Part shown: positions 51,367 to 60,771 of the stretch, piece after piece
Numbering within the stretch: position 1 is the first letter of the stretch
Layout: each line of letters begins with the position of its first letter
Position numbers and translations under genes: made by a program
The notes under the pieces: generated by a model
Told to the model about the DNA's origin: nothing
Database searches by the model: none
What the model saw: only the letters and a program-made list of their open reading frames with translations
Assembly (NCBI GenBank): GCA_002418835.1
Contig: DIEX01000018.1
Coordinates: 231,118-295,117 of the forward strand
Direction: 5' to 3'
Origin: Spirochaetia bacterium UBA5763
GTDB lineage: Bacteria; Spirochaetota; UBA4802; UBA5550
DNA length: 64,000 bases

Positions 51367-53640
51367 CTAAAACGGGGTTATCTCTGTTTTATATGAAGCT
51401 TCATTATTGCCTGTATTTGTGTATCTGACTCTATAATGTTTTCCGTAAAAGAAGTCTGAAAAAATTGATGAAGAGTATGTGTAGTTCATTCTGAAAGAGA
51501 ATTTATCGTCAGCCATTATACCTGTAAGGCACGTCGCTGAGACAGATTTGAAGTCGCTACTGAAAACAGTACAGTAAAGTGAATCAGGCGCGCCATTTGC
51601 AGCTATTTCATCAGGCATGAATAAACGTGAATAGAAAGTGCTGGTAATGTTAGGTATTCTGTAATAGTTCCGGTTCAGCTTACCCCATGACCAGTTTTCC
51701 ATCAATGGCCCGCTTTTCCTGTTCAGGTATCTCATTGAGCTCAGAAAAGCCTGATCGAAAATTGTTTCCCTGGTTTCTATCTGCTCGGTTTCTGTGTTAT
51801 CAAATATTGTACCGAGATTTTTGGATAGTATCTGGTAAAAGTCATCATATAATAAATGTGAATTTTTAAGCAGACTGTCTGTATCATTCCTGAATTTATC
51901 TCTGAAAGTTTTATCAATCATAAATGTCAGAGTAGTATAAAATATTGCAGGAGCCTGGAGTTTCTGACGGGTGGTAAAATCCCACTCAGTAAAATAAATT
52001 TTTGTCATCTTTGCAGATGTGAGGGGTGCTGATGACAGAATCTGATTAAAAACAGGGGTAAATAATTCCGCAGCGCCGGATTGAGTATTTGCTATTAGCT
52101 CCTGCATGTAGTTTTCATTATAAATTTTGCGTGGGGGCAGCAGTGAAATTAATTTATTTAGTTTTATCTGATTTGTTATAAGTATTCCAGGTCTTATTGC
52201 CGGGAGGTCTTTGTTAGTGGTAATATCGGACCCTATGTAATCGATGGCGTTAATTGTTTTTGAGCTGGTGATTCGAACATGATCGGGTTTATAAACAAGC
52301 GAACCGTCAGAAATTATATTCCTGCCGGGATCAGGTGTTGTTGTGAATCCGGAAAATATTTTAAAAGAATCTTTATCTGTCTTTAACAGGAATCCCTTTA
52401 ATGAAGCATCTGATGAAAGTAAAAGGTTTCTGAGTTTAGAAATATCATTTTCAAAAGGAGCGGTTGCAAGAATTTTCAGATAGTTGGGGCCTGGATGAAC
52501 AGAGTTGATACATAGTATCTGGTCACTCTGCTTTTCAGAATTTATCAGATCACTGAGAATCGGCCCCTTTTCTGTTACCCATCTCAGCGTATGTAGAGAT
52601 CTGTCAGATCCTTCCGGAATCCGTTCGGGCTGGAATTCTTTCCATGCTCCCCGGTAGTTGTATTGATATGTATCATTGTTTTTTCTTGTATTAAAAAGAA
52701 TAAAATCCTGGCTGTCAGCGTTTATATTGAAGTGTGTGAAAAAAGAAGTATCATTTCTGAATGAGAATATGAATGGCAGCCCGCTGTAGGTAATGGCTGA
52801 TATAAGTTTATCCCCGATTTTAAAATTAACAGGGTACCATCCGGGGTATATATTATAATCTGCGGTATAGCTGAAAGCGGAAAAATTTCTGTCATCGGAT
52901 GAATTCATGGATGATTGGATATGTGCCGCGAAACCGGTATTAAAATGTCCGATATATGTTTCAATGAGGTTTTTTACACGTTGTAGTATATATAAATATT
53001 GTGAATCATCTTCCCTGTAATAATAAAACATATCTGATGAAGGGAACAATTTTGAGATTTCATTTTTTTTTGATTCGTTAAATGTAAAAAGAAGCTCTGC
53101 GTTAGCAAGGTAAGCTTCAGCCCACTCCTTCATTATCAGGATGGCTAATATGTCAGATGGTATCCAGTCATTTTTTCCTGTCTTAACAATGTGGCGGGTA
53201 TGACGAATTTGATTTACTCCATCAGCATATTTGCTGATCTGAGTTTTTAATTCATCATCCAGTTTGTCATATAAAATATCAGCTTTTTTTGTGAACCCTA
53301 TTATTGAGGCCAGCCTGTCTAAAAGCTCACTTTCAGGATTTGCAATAAAATGGCTTACTGTGCCTGTAGCGAGAGCCCTCTGGTATTCCATAAGATTCAG
53401 GCGATCCTGTGCGTGTATATAACCAAGAGCAAAGAAGATATCCTCTTTTGATTGCCCGGTAATGAGAGGTACTCCTTCTGCAGTTCGAGTGATGACTACC
53501 CCGGATTGAACATTTCCGTGTTCTTTTCTGTCGTATGAAATTTTTGCATACTGGTATGTAAAAAACAGGCCTGCAAGAACAAGGATTATTATTGAGATAG
53601 TTATTGTTGATGATATTATTATTTTCTTTTTTAATTCCAT
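51367..53640 (-). CDS. Membrane-anchored penicillin-acylase-like protein, divergent
   Basis: The first part matches the penicillin acylase (Ntn amidohydrolase S45) family: VVITRTAEGVPLITGQ, then FFALGYIHAQDRLNLMEYQR (residues about 48-88), plus a later EKGPILSDL block. An N-terminal span (about 7-29) anchors it in the membrane. The active form of this family is made by self-cleavage before a serine in a block like GSNNW; the equivalent area here (about residues 255-275, NFSAFSYTADYNIYPG) does not show that motif and its substrate loop is changed. So it may be inactive, or act on an unusual substrate without cleavage. 757 residues, typical for the family. Transcribed minus, converging on groEL. 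Confidence 0.7.
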   Translation of the reverse strand: MELKKKIIISSTITISIIILVLAGLFFTYQYAKISYDRKEHGNVQSGVVITRTAEGVPLITGQSKEDIFFALGYIHAQDRLNLMEYQRALATGTVSHFIANPESELLDRLASIIGFTKKADILYDKLDDELKTQISKYADGVNQIRHTRHIVKTGKNDWIPSDILAILIMKEWAEAYLANAELLFTFNESKKNEISKLFPSSDMFYYYREDDSQYLYILQRVKNLIETYIGHFNTGFAAHIQSSMNSSDDRNFSAFSYTADYNIYPGWYPVNFKIGDKLISAITYSGLPFIFSFRNDTSFFTHFNINADSQDFILFNTRKNNDTYQYNYRGAWKEFQPERIPEGSDRSLHTLRWVTEKGPILSDLINSEKQSDQILCINSVHPGPNYLKILATAPFENDISKLRNLLLSSDASLKGFLLKTDKDSFKIFSGFTTTPDPGRNIISDGSLVYKPDHVRITSSKTINAIDYIGSDITTNKDLPAIRPGILITNQIKLNKLISLLPPRKIYNENYMQELIANTQSGAAELFTPVFNQILSSAPLTSAKMTKIYFTEWDFTTRQKLQAPAIFYTTLTFMIDKTFRDKFRNDTDSLLKNSHLLYDDFYQILSKNLGTIFDNTETEQIETRETIFDQAFLSSMRYLNRKSGPLMENWSWGKLNRNYYRIPNITSTFYSRLFMPDEIAANGAPDSLYCTVFSSDFKSVSATCLTGIMADDKFSFRMNYTYSSSIFSDFFYGKHYRVRYTNTGNNEASYKTEITPF

Positions 53641-53823
53641 GGTACCTGAACCGGTTAGGAAAATTAAATTTTGCTTATCGGGATATTATCCTGAGATAAG
53701 TTTAGTTCCCTTTATATTCTAAAAAAAGAGTTTCAGAGAGTAATTAATTTTCAATATAATTAGAATGTATAGTGCTCCACAGCAAAAGCCAATAAATATT
53801 GTATGAAAATATCGTTACTCGAA

Positions 53824-54261
53824 TTATTCTATTTCAATTATTGAATTTGTTATTTCTATCTTTGTATAGTAATTATCAAGCATTGAAAAAAATCTGTAAA
53901 AGGCGCCTTTGACGTTTATTACAGATTCCCCTTTTTTCAGCTGAGAAATTCTTCTGACATTCTTTGTATAAATATAAATTTCTACGAGCCCTTTCTCTGT
54001 CTGGATTTCTGAAAGTACGCAGAAATCGTAGTCAACATTTGTCGATGTAATAATATCTTTGACTTTCAGATTTTCAATTACAAGGATCTTCTGGTTAAGT
54101 GAATTTTTAAGAAGAAAAGATTCAGCAGGATTATCTGTTGAATCAATTTTTTCTTTTTGGGCAAGAAGTTCATCTATTGCTACCTTATCTTTCAGAAAAA
54201 AAGCAGTTGAGCATGAAAGTGCCGGTAGAAGCAATAATATAATTATAAGATTTTTTTTCAT
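53824..54261 (-). CDS. Small lipoprotein, unknown function
   Basis: ATG 54261 gives 145 residues; AGGAG lies eight bases upstream and the in-frame ATG at 54312 has none. The signal (KKNLIIILLLLPALSC) ends in a lipobox Cys. The mature part has a short coiled region then a beta-rich part (KGLVEIYIYTKNVRRISQLKKGE), which may be an OB-like fold; the family is not recognised. It lies 183 bases from the penicillin-acylase-like gene, in the same direction. Confidence 0.7.
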   Translation of the reverse strand: MKKNLIIILLLLPALSCSTAFFLKDKVAIDELLAQKEKIDSTDNPAESFLLKNSLNQKILVIENLKVKDIITSTNVDYDFCVLSEIQTEKGLVEIYIYTKNVRRISQLKKGESVINVKGAFYRFFSMLDNYYTKIEITNSIIEIE

Positions 54262-54577
54262 AAATTTATCTCCTGAAATTATTGAAACTGGTATGATTTC
54301 TATTCTGAACATTTAAAATGCAGCATCAAACGACAATTCATCAGCAGTTTCAATGATGGAATAATTCCTGTGAATGATTTAAGATTTTATTTAAAATATT
54401 GATGAAGATATTGATTTATCTGAATCAGTAATTTGTCAACTTTTAATAAACAGGGAGTTTAATAAAAATTTTTCCCGTTAATGGTATGCATGCTGCGTTC
54501 CGGGCGTTATAAAAATTGCTTGAAATGCTGCCTGTAATGTGAAATATGCCTTTTATATAATAGAATGAGTAGAAGAG
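54262..54577. other. Divergent intergenic region
   Basis: About 316 AT-rich bases between the minus-strand lipoprotein gene and the bactofilin gene. TATAAT stands at 54556-54561, with no good -35 at the proper distance and only 16 bases to the bactofilin ATG. No gene or clear repeat was found. Confidence 0.4.
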
Positions 54578-54937
54578 ATGCCAAGATTAAATAGAATTGA
54601 TGAAGATAATATAGTAAACAGTATTATTGGCGCAGGTTCAGAATTTAAAGGTGAATTCAAAATAAACGGTCTGCTCCGGATTGATGGTAAATTCCAGGGT
54701 ACTATTGATACGCACGGCAAGGTCCTTGTGGGGCAGTCCGGTGATGCTGTCACTGATATTAAAGCAAGACTTGTGGTCGTAGGCGGCCGGGTTTCAGGAA
54801 ATATATATGCCACTGAAAGGGTAATACTCCTCTCTACCGGAGATGTCAGAGGTAATGTTATTACTCCAAGCCTCATAATGGAAGAGGGCGTGAAATTCGA
54901 GGGGAACTGCGTTATCAATAAAAAGATAGAGGAGTAA
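54578..54937 (+). CDS. Bactofilin family cytoskeletal protein
   Basis: Polymer-forming beta-helix protein used in cell-shape and envelope tasks in many bacteria. The 119 residues have the bactofilin core (about 18-112) with SEFKGEFKINGLLRIDGKF, then GNIYATERVILLSTGDVRGN. Flanking tails are short. The next gene starts three bases after its stop, so both form one unit with the holB-metG block. Confidence 0.9.
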   Translation: MPRLNRIDEDNIVNSIIGAGSEFKGEFKINGLLRIDGKFQGTIDTHGKVLVGQSGDAVTDIKARLVVVGGRVSGNIYATERVILLSTGDVRGNVITPSLIMEEGVKFEGNCVINKKIEE

Positions 54938-54940
54938 CCC

Positions 54941-55399
54941 GTGATAGAGATTCCGCGCACAGGACTTAAACAGCAGACAAGGGCCGACAGAAAACCGGCA
55001 AAAAAGGGGGGAATAGGGAGCACTTCTTCTTCTAAATTTTCATCTGAACTTGAGAGCAGGATAATTTCTGACGTACGGGTTGATATGGATGAACTGATCG
55101 GGGATCTGATGGAACAGGAGAAGAGATTTCTTGATATGCAGTCCCTGTATGAACTGGAAAAATATAAACTCCTTGTACGCGATATTCTGAAAATGATTCT
55201 TAACGAGGGATTCCAGACGCAGAAACTTGAACTGTCAGGAAGGGAAAAAAGACTCGGCAGAGCTGAGAAAACTATTGTAAAACAGATAGATGAAGGTCTG
55301 GTAAAGCTTTCTGCAATGATAACACGCTCCAGTGATGCTTTTGAACTGATGAAACAGATAGAGGAGATCCGGGGGCTGATTTTTGATCTAGTCTATTAA
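54941..55399 (+). CDS. YaaR-like (DUF327) protein
   Basis: Starts with GTG 54941 and a GAGGAG upstream. The 152 residues have a disordered, Lys-rich N terminus (QQTRADRKPAKKGG) and a helical DUF327 domain (about 35-150, RDILKMILNEGFQTQKL). The family is named after B. subtilis yaaR, next to holB there. Function unknown. Confidence 0.85.
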   Translation: MIEIPRTGLKQQTRADRKPAKKGGIGSTSSSKFSSELESRIISDVRVDMDELIGDLMEQEKRFLDMQSLYELEKYKLLVRDILKMILNEGFQTQKLELSGREKRLGRAEKTIVKQIDEGLVKLSAMITRSSDAFELMKQIEEIRGLIFDLVY

Positions 55400-55548
55400 G
55401 TGATAATGCCTGAGGGTATAGCTTTGCATTATATATTTATCTAAAATTACAGCAGCATTCTCCAGATTTTTCTGTCTAATTATAAATGATTCCATTTATC
55501 CTGCTTTTTAAATTTTAAAAAATTTCCGGACTACGGCTGAACCGATAT

Positions 55549-56547
55549 ATGAGTTTTCACAAAATAAAGGGTCATCAGAACCAGTTAAAATATCTATCCC
55601 GTTTAAAAGAGAGCGGCTTAATACCACATGCGCTTCTTTTTACAGGTCAGCAGGGTATAGGGAAAAGGCTTATTGCAGATATATTTGCCGCTTCTGTTTT
55701 CTGTAAAGAAAAAGATTCACCCTGCGGAAAATGTCATTCATGCGTGCAGATGAAAGCCGGGTCGTATCCTGATTTTCTTGTGCTGGAAAGGGATGACAAG
55801 GGTAAGATCCCCGTGGGGGCGAGCGACAAAAGTCAGCAGGGATCTGTTCGCTGGATGATTGACAGGCTTACCAGGAGTTCGATTAACGGCAGATATGTTG
55901 TAATTGTTGATGGAGTTGAGACTATTTCAGAATCGGGTCAGAATGCCCTTCTGAAAACTGTTGAGGAACCCGGTTCAGATTCTCATATCATTTTAATAGC
56001 TGAGAGTAAATCCGGTATTCTCCCGACTATCGTTTCCAGGTGTATTGAGATTAACTTTAATCCGCTTTCGGTGTCAGATATTAATGATATAGTTGAAGAG
56101 AGGTTCCCTGACGGGGAGAATTCTTCTATGATATCATCAATCTGCGGAGGATCAGCTGATGTTGCGCTGCGCTTGTATGATGATAAGATTTTTGCCGGAA
56201 TTATAGCAGCCGCAAAGGAGATTAAGGGTATCCTGAGGGGGAGAGGTACAGCGGGTAAAGCATTTGATTTTTCCGGAACAGCAGGACCGGCATTTGTTAT
56301 TACTGTACTTATTAATCTCTATAGTTTTATGGTGCGTTCTCATATTACAGGGGAGGTTGTGATGTACCCTGATGATATAGCTCTTGATGAAGGTGAGGCT
56401 GAAAAAGCGGTTAAAATACTGCTTGCTATAAAAAAGGGGCTGAAAAATAATCTTAATGTTAATAGTATACTAAAAGGGATGCTATACTCGGTTTCAGAGA
56501 TTAATTCGAGGGGTTTTCCTGACCCCGATTTTTCATGGCTTTTATAA
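55549..56547 (+). CDS. holB: DNA polymerase III delta-prime subunit
   Basis: Part of the clamp loader. The 332 residues have a Walker A-like GQQGIGKR (33-40), a zinc module CGKCHSC (about 59-65), sensor region NALLKTVEEP and the SRC arginine-finger motif in PTIVSRCIE. The Walker A keeps its Lys but lacks the following Thr/Ser, as in other delta-prime proteins that do not hydrolyse ATP. Next to YaaR-like and PSP1 genes as in many genomes. Confidence 0.92.
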   Translation: MSFHKIKGHQNQLKYLSRLKESGLIPHALLFTGQQGIGKRLIADIFAASVFCKEKDSPCGKCHSCVQMKAGSYPDFLVLERDDKGKIPVGASDKSQQGSVRWMIDRLTRSSINGRYVVIVDGVETISESGQNALLKTVEEPGSDSHIILIAESKSGILPTIVSRCIEINFNPLSVSDINDIVEERFPDGENSSMISSICGGSADVALRLYDDKIFAGIIAAAKEIKGILRGRGTAGKAFDFSGTAGPAFVITVLINLYSFMVRSHITGEVVMYPDDIALDEGEAEKAVKILLAIKKGLKNNLNVNSILKGMLYSVSEINSRGFPDPDFSWLL

Positions 56548-56566
56548 TATTTTTTTGAGGAGTTGT

Positions 56567-57424
56567 ATGGAAGTATCAGCTGTTAAATTAAGGAATAGCT
56601 ATCAGATATATTTTGTTGATACAAACGAGTTTTTTTTCAGGCAGAACTCTGACTGTATTGTTGAGATTGAACACGGTATTGATATGGGTAAGGTGGTGAA
56701 GATTAAGAGCTACCAGAAAAATCCTGAAATAACTGTGAATGGAAAAATTATCAGAAGGGCTACAGATGAGGATCTTAAAAAAGTTCCTGATCTTGAAGCT
56801 ATTGAAAACAGGGCTTTTACTGTATGCAAGGAGAAAGCAAGGTCAAAGAAACTTGATATGAAGCTTGTTTCTGTTAAATGTCTTTTTGATAAAACAAAGA
56901 TTATATTTTATTTTGTGGCTGATAACAGGATAGACTTCAGGGAGCTTGTGCGCGAGCTTGCTTCTGTTTTCAGAACAAGGATCGAGATGAGGCAGATTGG
57001 TGTGCGTGACGAGTCCCGTCTTGTGGGGGGGTATGGCCCCTGCGGTAAGCAGATGTGCTGCCTTTATCAGAGGGAGGAGTTTGAACCTGTTTCGATTAAA
57101 ATGGCAAAGGAGCAGAGCCTTAATCTTAACTCAATGAAGATATCAGGGATGTGCGGAAGGCTTCTCTGTTGTCTCGGGTATGAGTATAATACATACAGGG
57201 AACTTAACGAAGGACTCCCTGATCTTGAAGCTGTGATCACCGCAGGTGATAAATCATATACTGTTATTTCTGTTAATACACTTAAAGAGTCTGTTACAAT
57301 AAAAGATGGAGACAGATTTCTTGAAATAAAGAACAGGGATATGATTCAGAAAAACGGGAAGTATAAAATCAGAGATGAAGTTGTTGAAGATATTTTTAGG
57401 GTGGATGATGAAGCCGGAAAATAG
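56567..57424 (+). CDS. PSP1 C-terminal domain protein (YaaT-like)
   Basis: ATG 56567 is chosen after GAGGAG (56557-56562); the in-frame TTG at 56555 overlaps that sequence. The 285 residues end with the PSP1 domain, which holds paired cysteines in GPCGKQMCCLYQREEF and MCGRLLCCLGYEY. In B. subtilis YaaT belongs to a complex that affects RNase Y and sporulation; the role here is unknown. Between holB and metG. Confidence 0.88.
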   Translation: MEVSAVKLRNSYQIYFVDTNEFFFRQNSDCIVEIEHGIDMGKVVKIKSYQKNPEITVNGKIIRRATDEDLKKVPDLEAIENRAFTVCKEKARSKKLDMKLVSVKCLFDKTKIIFYFVADNRIDFRELVRELASVFRTRIEMRQIGVRDESRLVGGYGPCGKQMCCLYQREEFEPVSIKMAKEQSLNLNSMKISGMCGRLLCCLGYEYNTYRELNEGLPDLEAVITAGDKSYTVISVNTLKESVTIKDGDRFLEIKNRDMIQKNGKYKIRDEVVEDIFRVDDEAGK

Positions 57425-57471
57425 TTTCAGCAGATTTACATAATGATTGTTTTTATTTTAGAGGGCAAAAG

Positions 57472-59388
57472 ATGGACAGGACTTTTTACGTAACTACACC
57501 GATTTACTATGTTAATGCTGAACCGCATATAGGGCACGCTTATACAACAATTCTTGCGGATTTTATGACAAGGCTTAATACCCTCACCGGGAACGATTCG
57601 TATTTCCTTACAGGAACTGATGAGCATGGTGATAAGATTTTTGCTGCGGCTTCAGCGAATAATACAACACCGCAGGAATATGCGGACAGAATCAGCGGAA
57701 AGTTCAGGTCTGCCTGGGATGATATAGGGATTGAATATTCAGACTTTATAAGAACTACTGAACCACGGCATAAAAAAGTTGTCCAGATAATACTTCAGAA
57801 AATTTATGATAATGGTGATATTTATTTTGGAAGTTATGGCGGTAATTACTGTGTCGGGTGCGAGAGGTTCCTTACTGACAAGGAAATCGTGGATGGCAAA
57901 TGCCCGGAACATAATAAAGCTCCGCAATTCATTGAAGAGAAAAATTATTTTTTTAAAATGAGTAAATATCAGGATTGGCTTATTGAACACATAAATAAGA
58001 ACCCTGATTTTATACGACCCGAGAGATATAAAAATGAAGTGCTTTCAATGCTTAAGGGAGATGCCCTGGAGGACCTGTGTATTTCGCGCCCGGCCACGAG
58101 ACTGACATGGGGAATTCCTCTTCCTTTTGATGATAAATTTGTAGCTTATGTCTGGTGTGACGCACTTATTAATTATGTAAGCGCAATAGGTTATCCCGAT
58201 GATCCCAAGTTTAAAAAATTCTGGCCATCTGTTCAGCATATAACAGCAAAGGATATTGTGAAACCGCATGGTATTTTCTGGCCCACTATGCTTAAAGCCG
58301 CAGGTATTGAGCCATATGTTAGTCTTAACGTCCACGGCTACTGGAACATGGATGATGCCAAGATGTCAAAGAGCCTGGGGAATGTTGTAACTCCCCATGA
58401 TCTTGTCAGTAAATACGGCAATGACCAGATAAGGTATTTCTTTCTCAGAGAGATGACATTCGGTCTTGATGCGAGATTCAATGAGGACGTTGTCATTGAC
58501 AGAATAAACTATGATCTGGCCAACGACCTGGGAAACCTTGTTAACCGCACATTTAATATGGCAGGTAAATTTTTTGAAGGTAAAATTCCTGATTTCGGGA
58601 AAGTGAATCCGGGAAGAGATGAGATGCTTGCTGCTTTCGAAAAATCTGCTGCGGCATATATTGAGAATGCGTCAAAATTTCAGACAAGCATCGGAATTGA
58701 AAAACTCTGGGAATTCATCAGGTCTCTCAATAAATATGTTGATGAGCATAAGCCGTGGCAGCTTGCAAAAGAGGAAAAAAAAGAAGAGCTTGCATCTGTT
58801 ATGCGAAATCTTCTTGAGGCTATATACAGCGTAGCGGTTCTGCTCTCACCTGTACTTATTACTATTTCTCCTAAGATAGTTTCAGCACTTAATATGAGTG
58901 AAATATCCGCAGATATTAAAGCGCTAACCGGTTTAAATAACCTGAAGGGAGGAACAACTATCGGTGATCCCGGAATTCTTTTCCCGAAGATGGAGAAGCC
59001 GAAATCTGAAGTAAAAGCTGAACCTGCAAAGGAAGTAAAAAAAGAGAAGGAAGCAGCAGGTCTCATTGAAATTACAGATTTCACCAGAGTTGATATCAGG
59101 GTTTCCGAAATTATTGAAGCTTCGAAAGTTGAAGGTTCAGACAAACTTCTTTATCTTAAGGTTAATTCGGGTCTTGACGAAAGATTTATTGTGGCTGGGA
59201 TTGCGCAGGCTTATTCGCCTGAGGATGTAAAAGGTAAAAAGATACTGCTTGTGGCGAACCTTAAGCCTGCAAAAATCTTCGGCATTGAATCAAACGGTAT
59301 GCTGCTTGCTGCGAAGAAGAGCAGTAAAGACAAACCGGTTGTTATTTTTGTTGATGATAATATTCCTATAGGGTCGAAGCTGGGTTAA
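57472..59388 (+). CDS. metG: Methionyl-tRNA synthetase with C-terminal tRNA-binding domain
   Basis: Charges tRNA-Met. The 638 residues have PHIGHAYTT (HIGH) near 18-26, a zinc knuckle CVGCERF to CPEH, DAKMSKSLGN (KMSKS) near 298-307 and, at the end, a linker rich in Lys and Glu then an OB-fold tRNA-binding domain (about 538-638; ITDFTRVDIRVSEI, ESNGMLLAA). The last domain supports dimerisation. Standard for this class. Confidence 0.96.
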   Translation: MDRTFYVTTPIYYVNAEPHIGHAYTTILADFMTRLNTLTGNDSYFLTGTDEHGDKIFAAASANNTTPQEYADRISGKFRSAWDDIGIEYSDFIRTTEPRHKKVVQIILQKIYDNGDIYFGSYGGNYCVGCERFLTDKEIVDGKCPEHNKAPQFIEEKNYFFKMSKYQDWLIEHINKNPDFIRPERYKNEVLSMLKGDALEDLCISRPATRLTWGIPLPFDDKFVAYVWCDALINYVSAIGYPDDPKFKKFWPSVQHITAKDIVKPHGIFWPTMLKAAGIEPYVSLNVHGYWNMDDAKMSKSLGNVVTPHDLVSKYGNDQIRYFFLREMTFGLDARFNEDVVIDRINYDLANDLGNLVNRTFNMAGKFFEGKIPDFGKVNPGRDEMLAAFEKSAAAYIENASKFQTSIGIEKLWEFIRSLNKYVDEHKPWQLAKEEKKEELASVMRNLLEAIYSVAVLLSPVLITISPKIVSALNMSEISADIKALTGLNNLKGGTTIGDPGILFPKMEKPKSEVKAEPAKEVKKEKEAAGLIEITDFTRVDIRVSEIIEASKVEGSDKLLYLKVNSGLDERFIVAGIAQAYSPEDVKGKKILLVANLKPAKIFGIESNGMLLAAKKSSKDKPVVIFVDDNIPIGSKLG

Positions 59389-59392
59389 TATT

Positions 59393-59887
59393 ATGTTTCT
59401 CGGGATATTGGCAGATACTCATAACGATATAGATTCATTCGAGAAGGCACTAGCTATCTTCAGGGAGAGGGGGATAAAGACACTTGTACATGCAGGTGAT
59501 ATCACCTCTCCAAGGATGCTTGAGTATCTTGTTGAATTTGACTGCTATATTGTCCTCGGTAATGGTGACCAGATAGATAAGGATGTAATAAACTGGAAAG
59601 CTTCAGTGCTGGGACTTCGTCCTGTTGAGGATACAGCGGAGTTTGAATATGGCGGCAAAAAGTTTATGGTATTCCATGGGAACAATGTCCCGTTATATAG
59701 ACAGGCTGTGGCATCGGGGAAATATAATTATATTATAAAAGGGCATACCCATTATTTTGAAAATTACATATCAAACGAGTGTAGAATTATAAATCCCGGT
59801 GCAGTTTACAGACATGACGAATCTTCAATAGTAATACTGGACGTTGAGGCTGATAAAGTTGAAAAGATTGATATTGATGAGAACTGA
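59393..59887 (+). CDS. YfcE/MJ0936-family phosphodiesterase
   Basis: Small metallophosphoesterase. The 164 residues have the metal motifs DTH (about 8-10), HAGDI (about 37-41), GNGD, FHGN and the C-terminal GHTH (around 118-121). Substrate unknown. It follows metG by four bases and faces parB, whose stop is three bases away on the other strand. Confidence 0.9.
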   Translation: MFLGILADTHNDIDSFEKALAIFRERGIKTLVHAGDITSPRMLEYLVEFDCYIVLGNGDQIDKDVINWKASVLGLRPVEDTAEFEYGGKKFMVFHGNNVPLYRQAVASGKYNYIIKGHTHYFENYISNECRIINPGAVYRHDESSIVILDVEADKVEKIDIDEN

Positions 59888-59889
59888 AA

Positions 59890-60771
59890 CTATTTAATCT
59901 TTTCAACTATCCTTTCAAAATCATCCAGCGAGTAGTAGCTTATTTCAATACGCCCCTTTCCGTTGCTGTGCTTTATCTCAACCTTTGTCCCTAACTTTGA
60001 AATGAGGTCATCTTCCATCTTTTTTATCTGCGAGCTCTTAGGCTGAACAGCCCTCTGGCTGCTGTCGTTACCTGCAGAAACAGTTTCCTTTGTTCCGTTG
60101 AGCATCGATTCCAGCGCGCGGACGGAGATTCCGTTTTCCACTACCTGGTTATAGACATTCATAAGTTTACGGTGATCTTCAATGGAGAGGAGAACTTTGG
60201 CGTGGCCCTGGGTTATTTTTCTGTCAATAAGCCCGTTCTGTACATCTTCAGGGAGATTCAGCAGACGGAGTGAATTTGTTATTGTGGTACGCTCTTTCCC
60301 CACTCTCTTTGCTACATCCTGCTGCTTAAGTTTAAATCTGTCTATAAGGAGTTTATATGCCCTGGCCTCCTCTATGGGGTTGAGGTCCGCTCTCTGAATG
60401 TTTTCAATGAGAGCCATGGTGAAGTTCTGCTCTTCGTCAGCTTCTATCACTATGGCCTTGATCTTTTTCATCTCATTGAGCTTGCATGCCCTGTATCTCC
60501 GCTCACCTGCTACTATGATGAACTGTCCGGCATTTTCACGCACAATGATAGGCATTATAAGGCCAACAGCCTTTATCGATTCAGCAAGACCTTCGATTTC
60601 AGTTTCGTCAAAAACTGTGCGGGGCTGGTCAGGATTCGGCAGGATTCTGCTAAGTTCGATCTCCCTTATCCTGTTTTTATCTTCCACTACTATGTTTTCA
60701 ATCTCAGCGGCAGGAGTTGGAGATGTGGATATTATGGCGCCCAGCCCTTTGCCTAAAGCCTTTTTAGTCAT
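59890..60771 (-). CDS. parB: Chromosome partitioning protein ParB
   Basis: Binds parS and spreads as a CTP-dependent clamp. The 293 residues have the motifs GERRYRA (89-95) and ENIQR (123-127), a helix-turn-helix (about 146-168) and a C-terminal dimer domain with ISYYSLDDFERIVEKI. The start ATG 60771 overlaps parA by eight bases and follows GAGG. No parS site was found in the window by eye. Confidence 0.96.
   Translation of the reverse strand: MTKKALGKGLGAIISTSPTPAAEIENIVVEDKNRIREIELSRILPNPDQPRTVFDETEIEGLAESIKAVGLIMPIIVRENAGQFIIVAGERRYRACKLNEMKKIKAIVIEADEEQNFTMALIENIQRADLNPIEEARAYKLLIDRFKLKQQDVAKRVGKERTTITNSLRLLNLPEDVQNGLIDRKITQGHAKVLLSIEDHRKLMNVYNQVVENGISVRALESMLNGTKETVSAGNDSSQRAVQPKSSQIKKMEDDLISKLGTKVEIKHSNGKGRIEISYYSLDDFERIVEKIK

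Noticed and set aside
55400..55548. Small gene between the YaaR-like gene and holB
   Set aside because: The 149-base gap has no frame with a start and ribosome-binding sequence.
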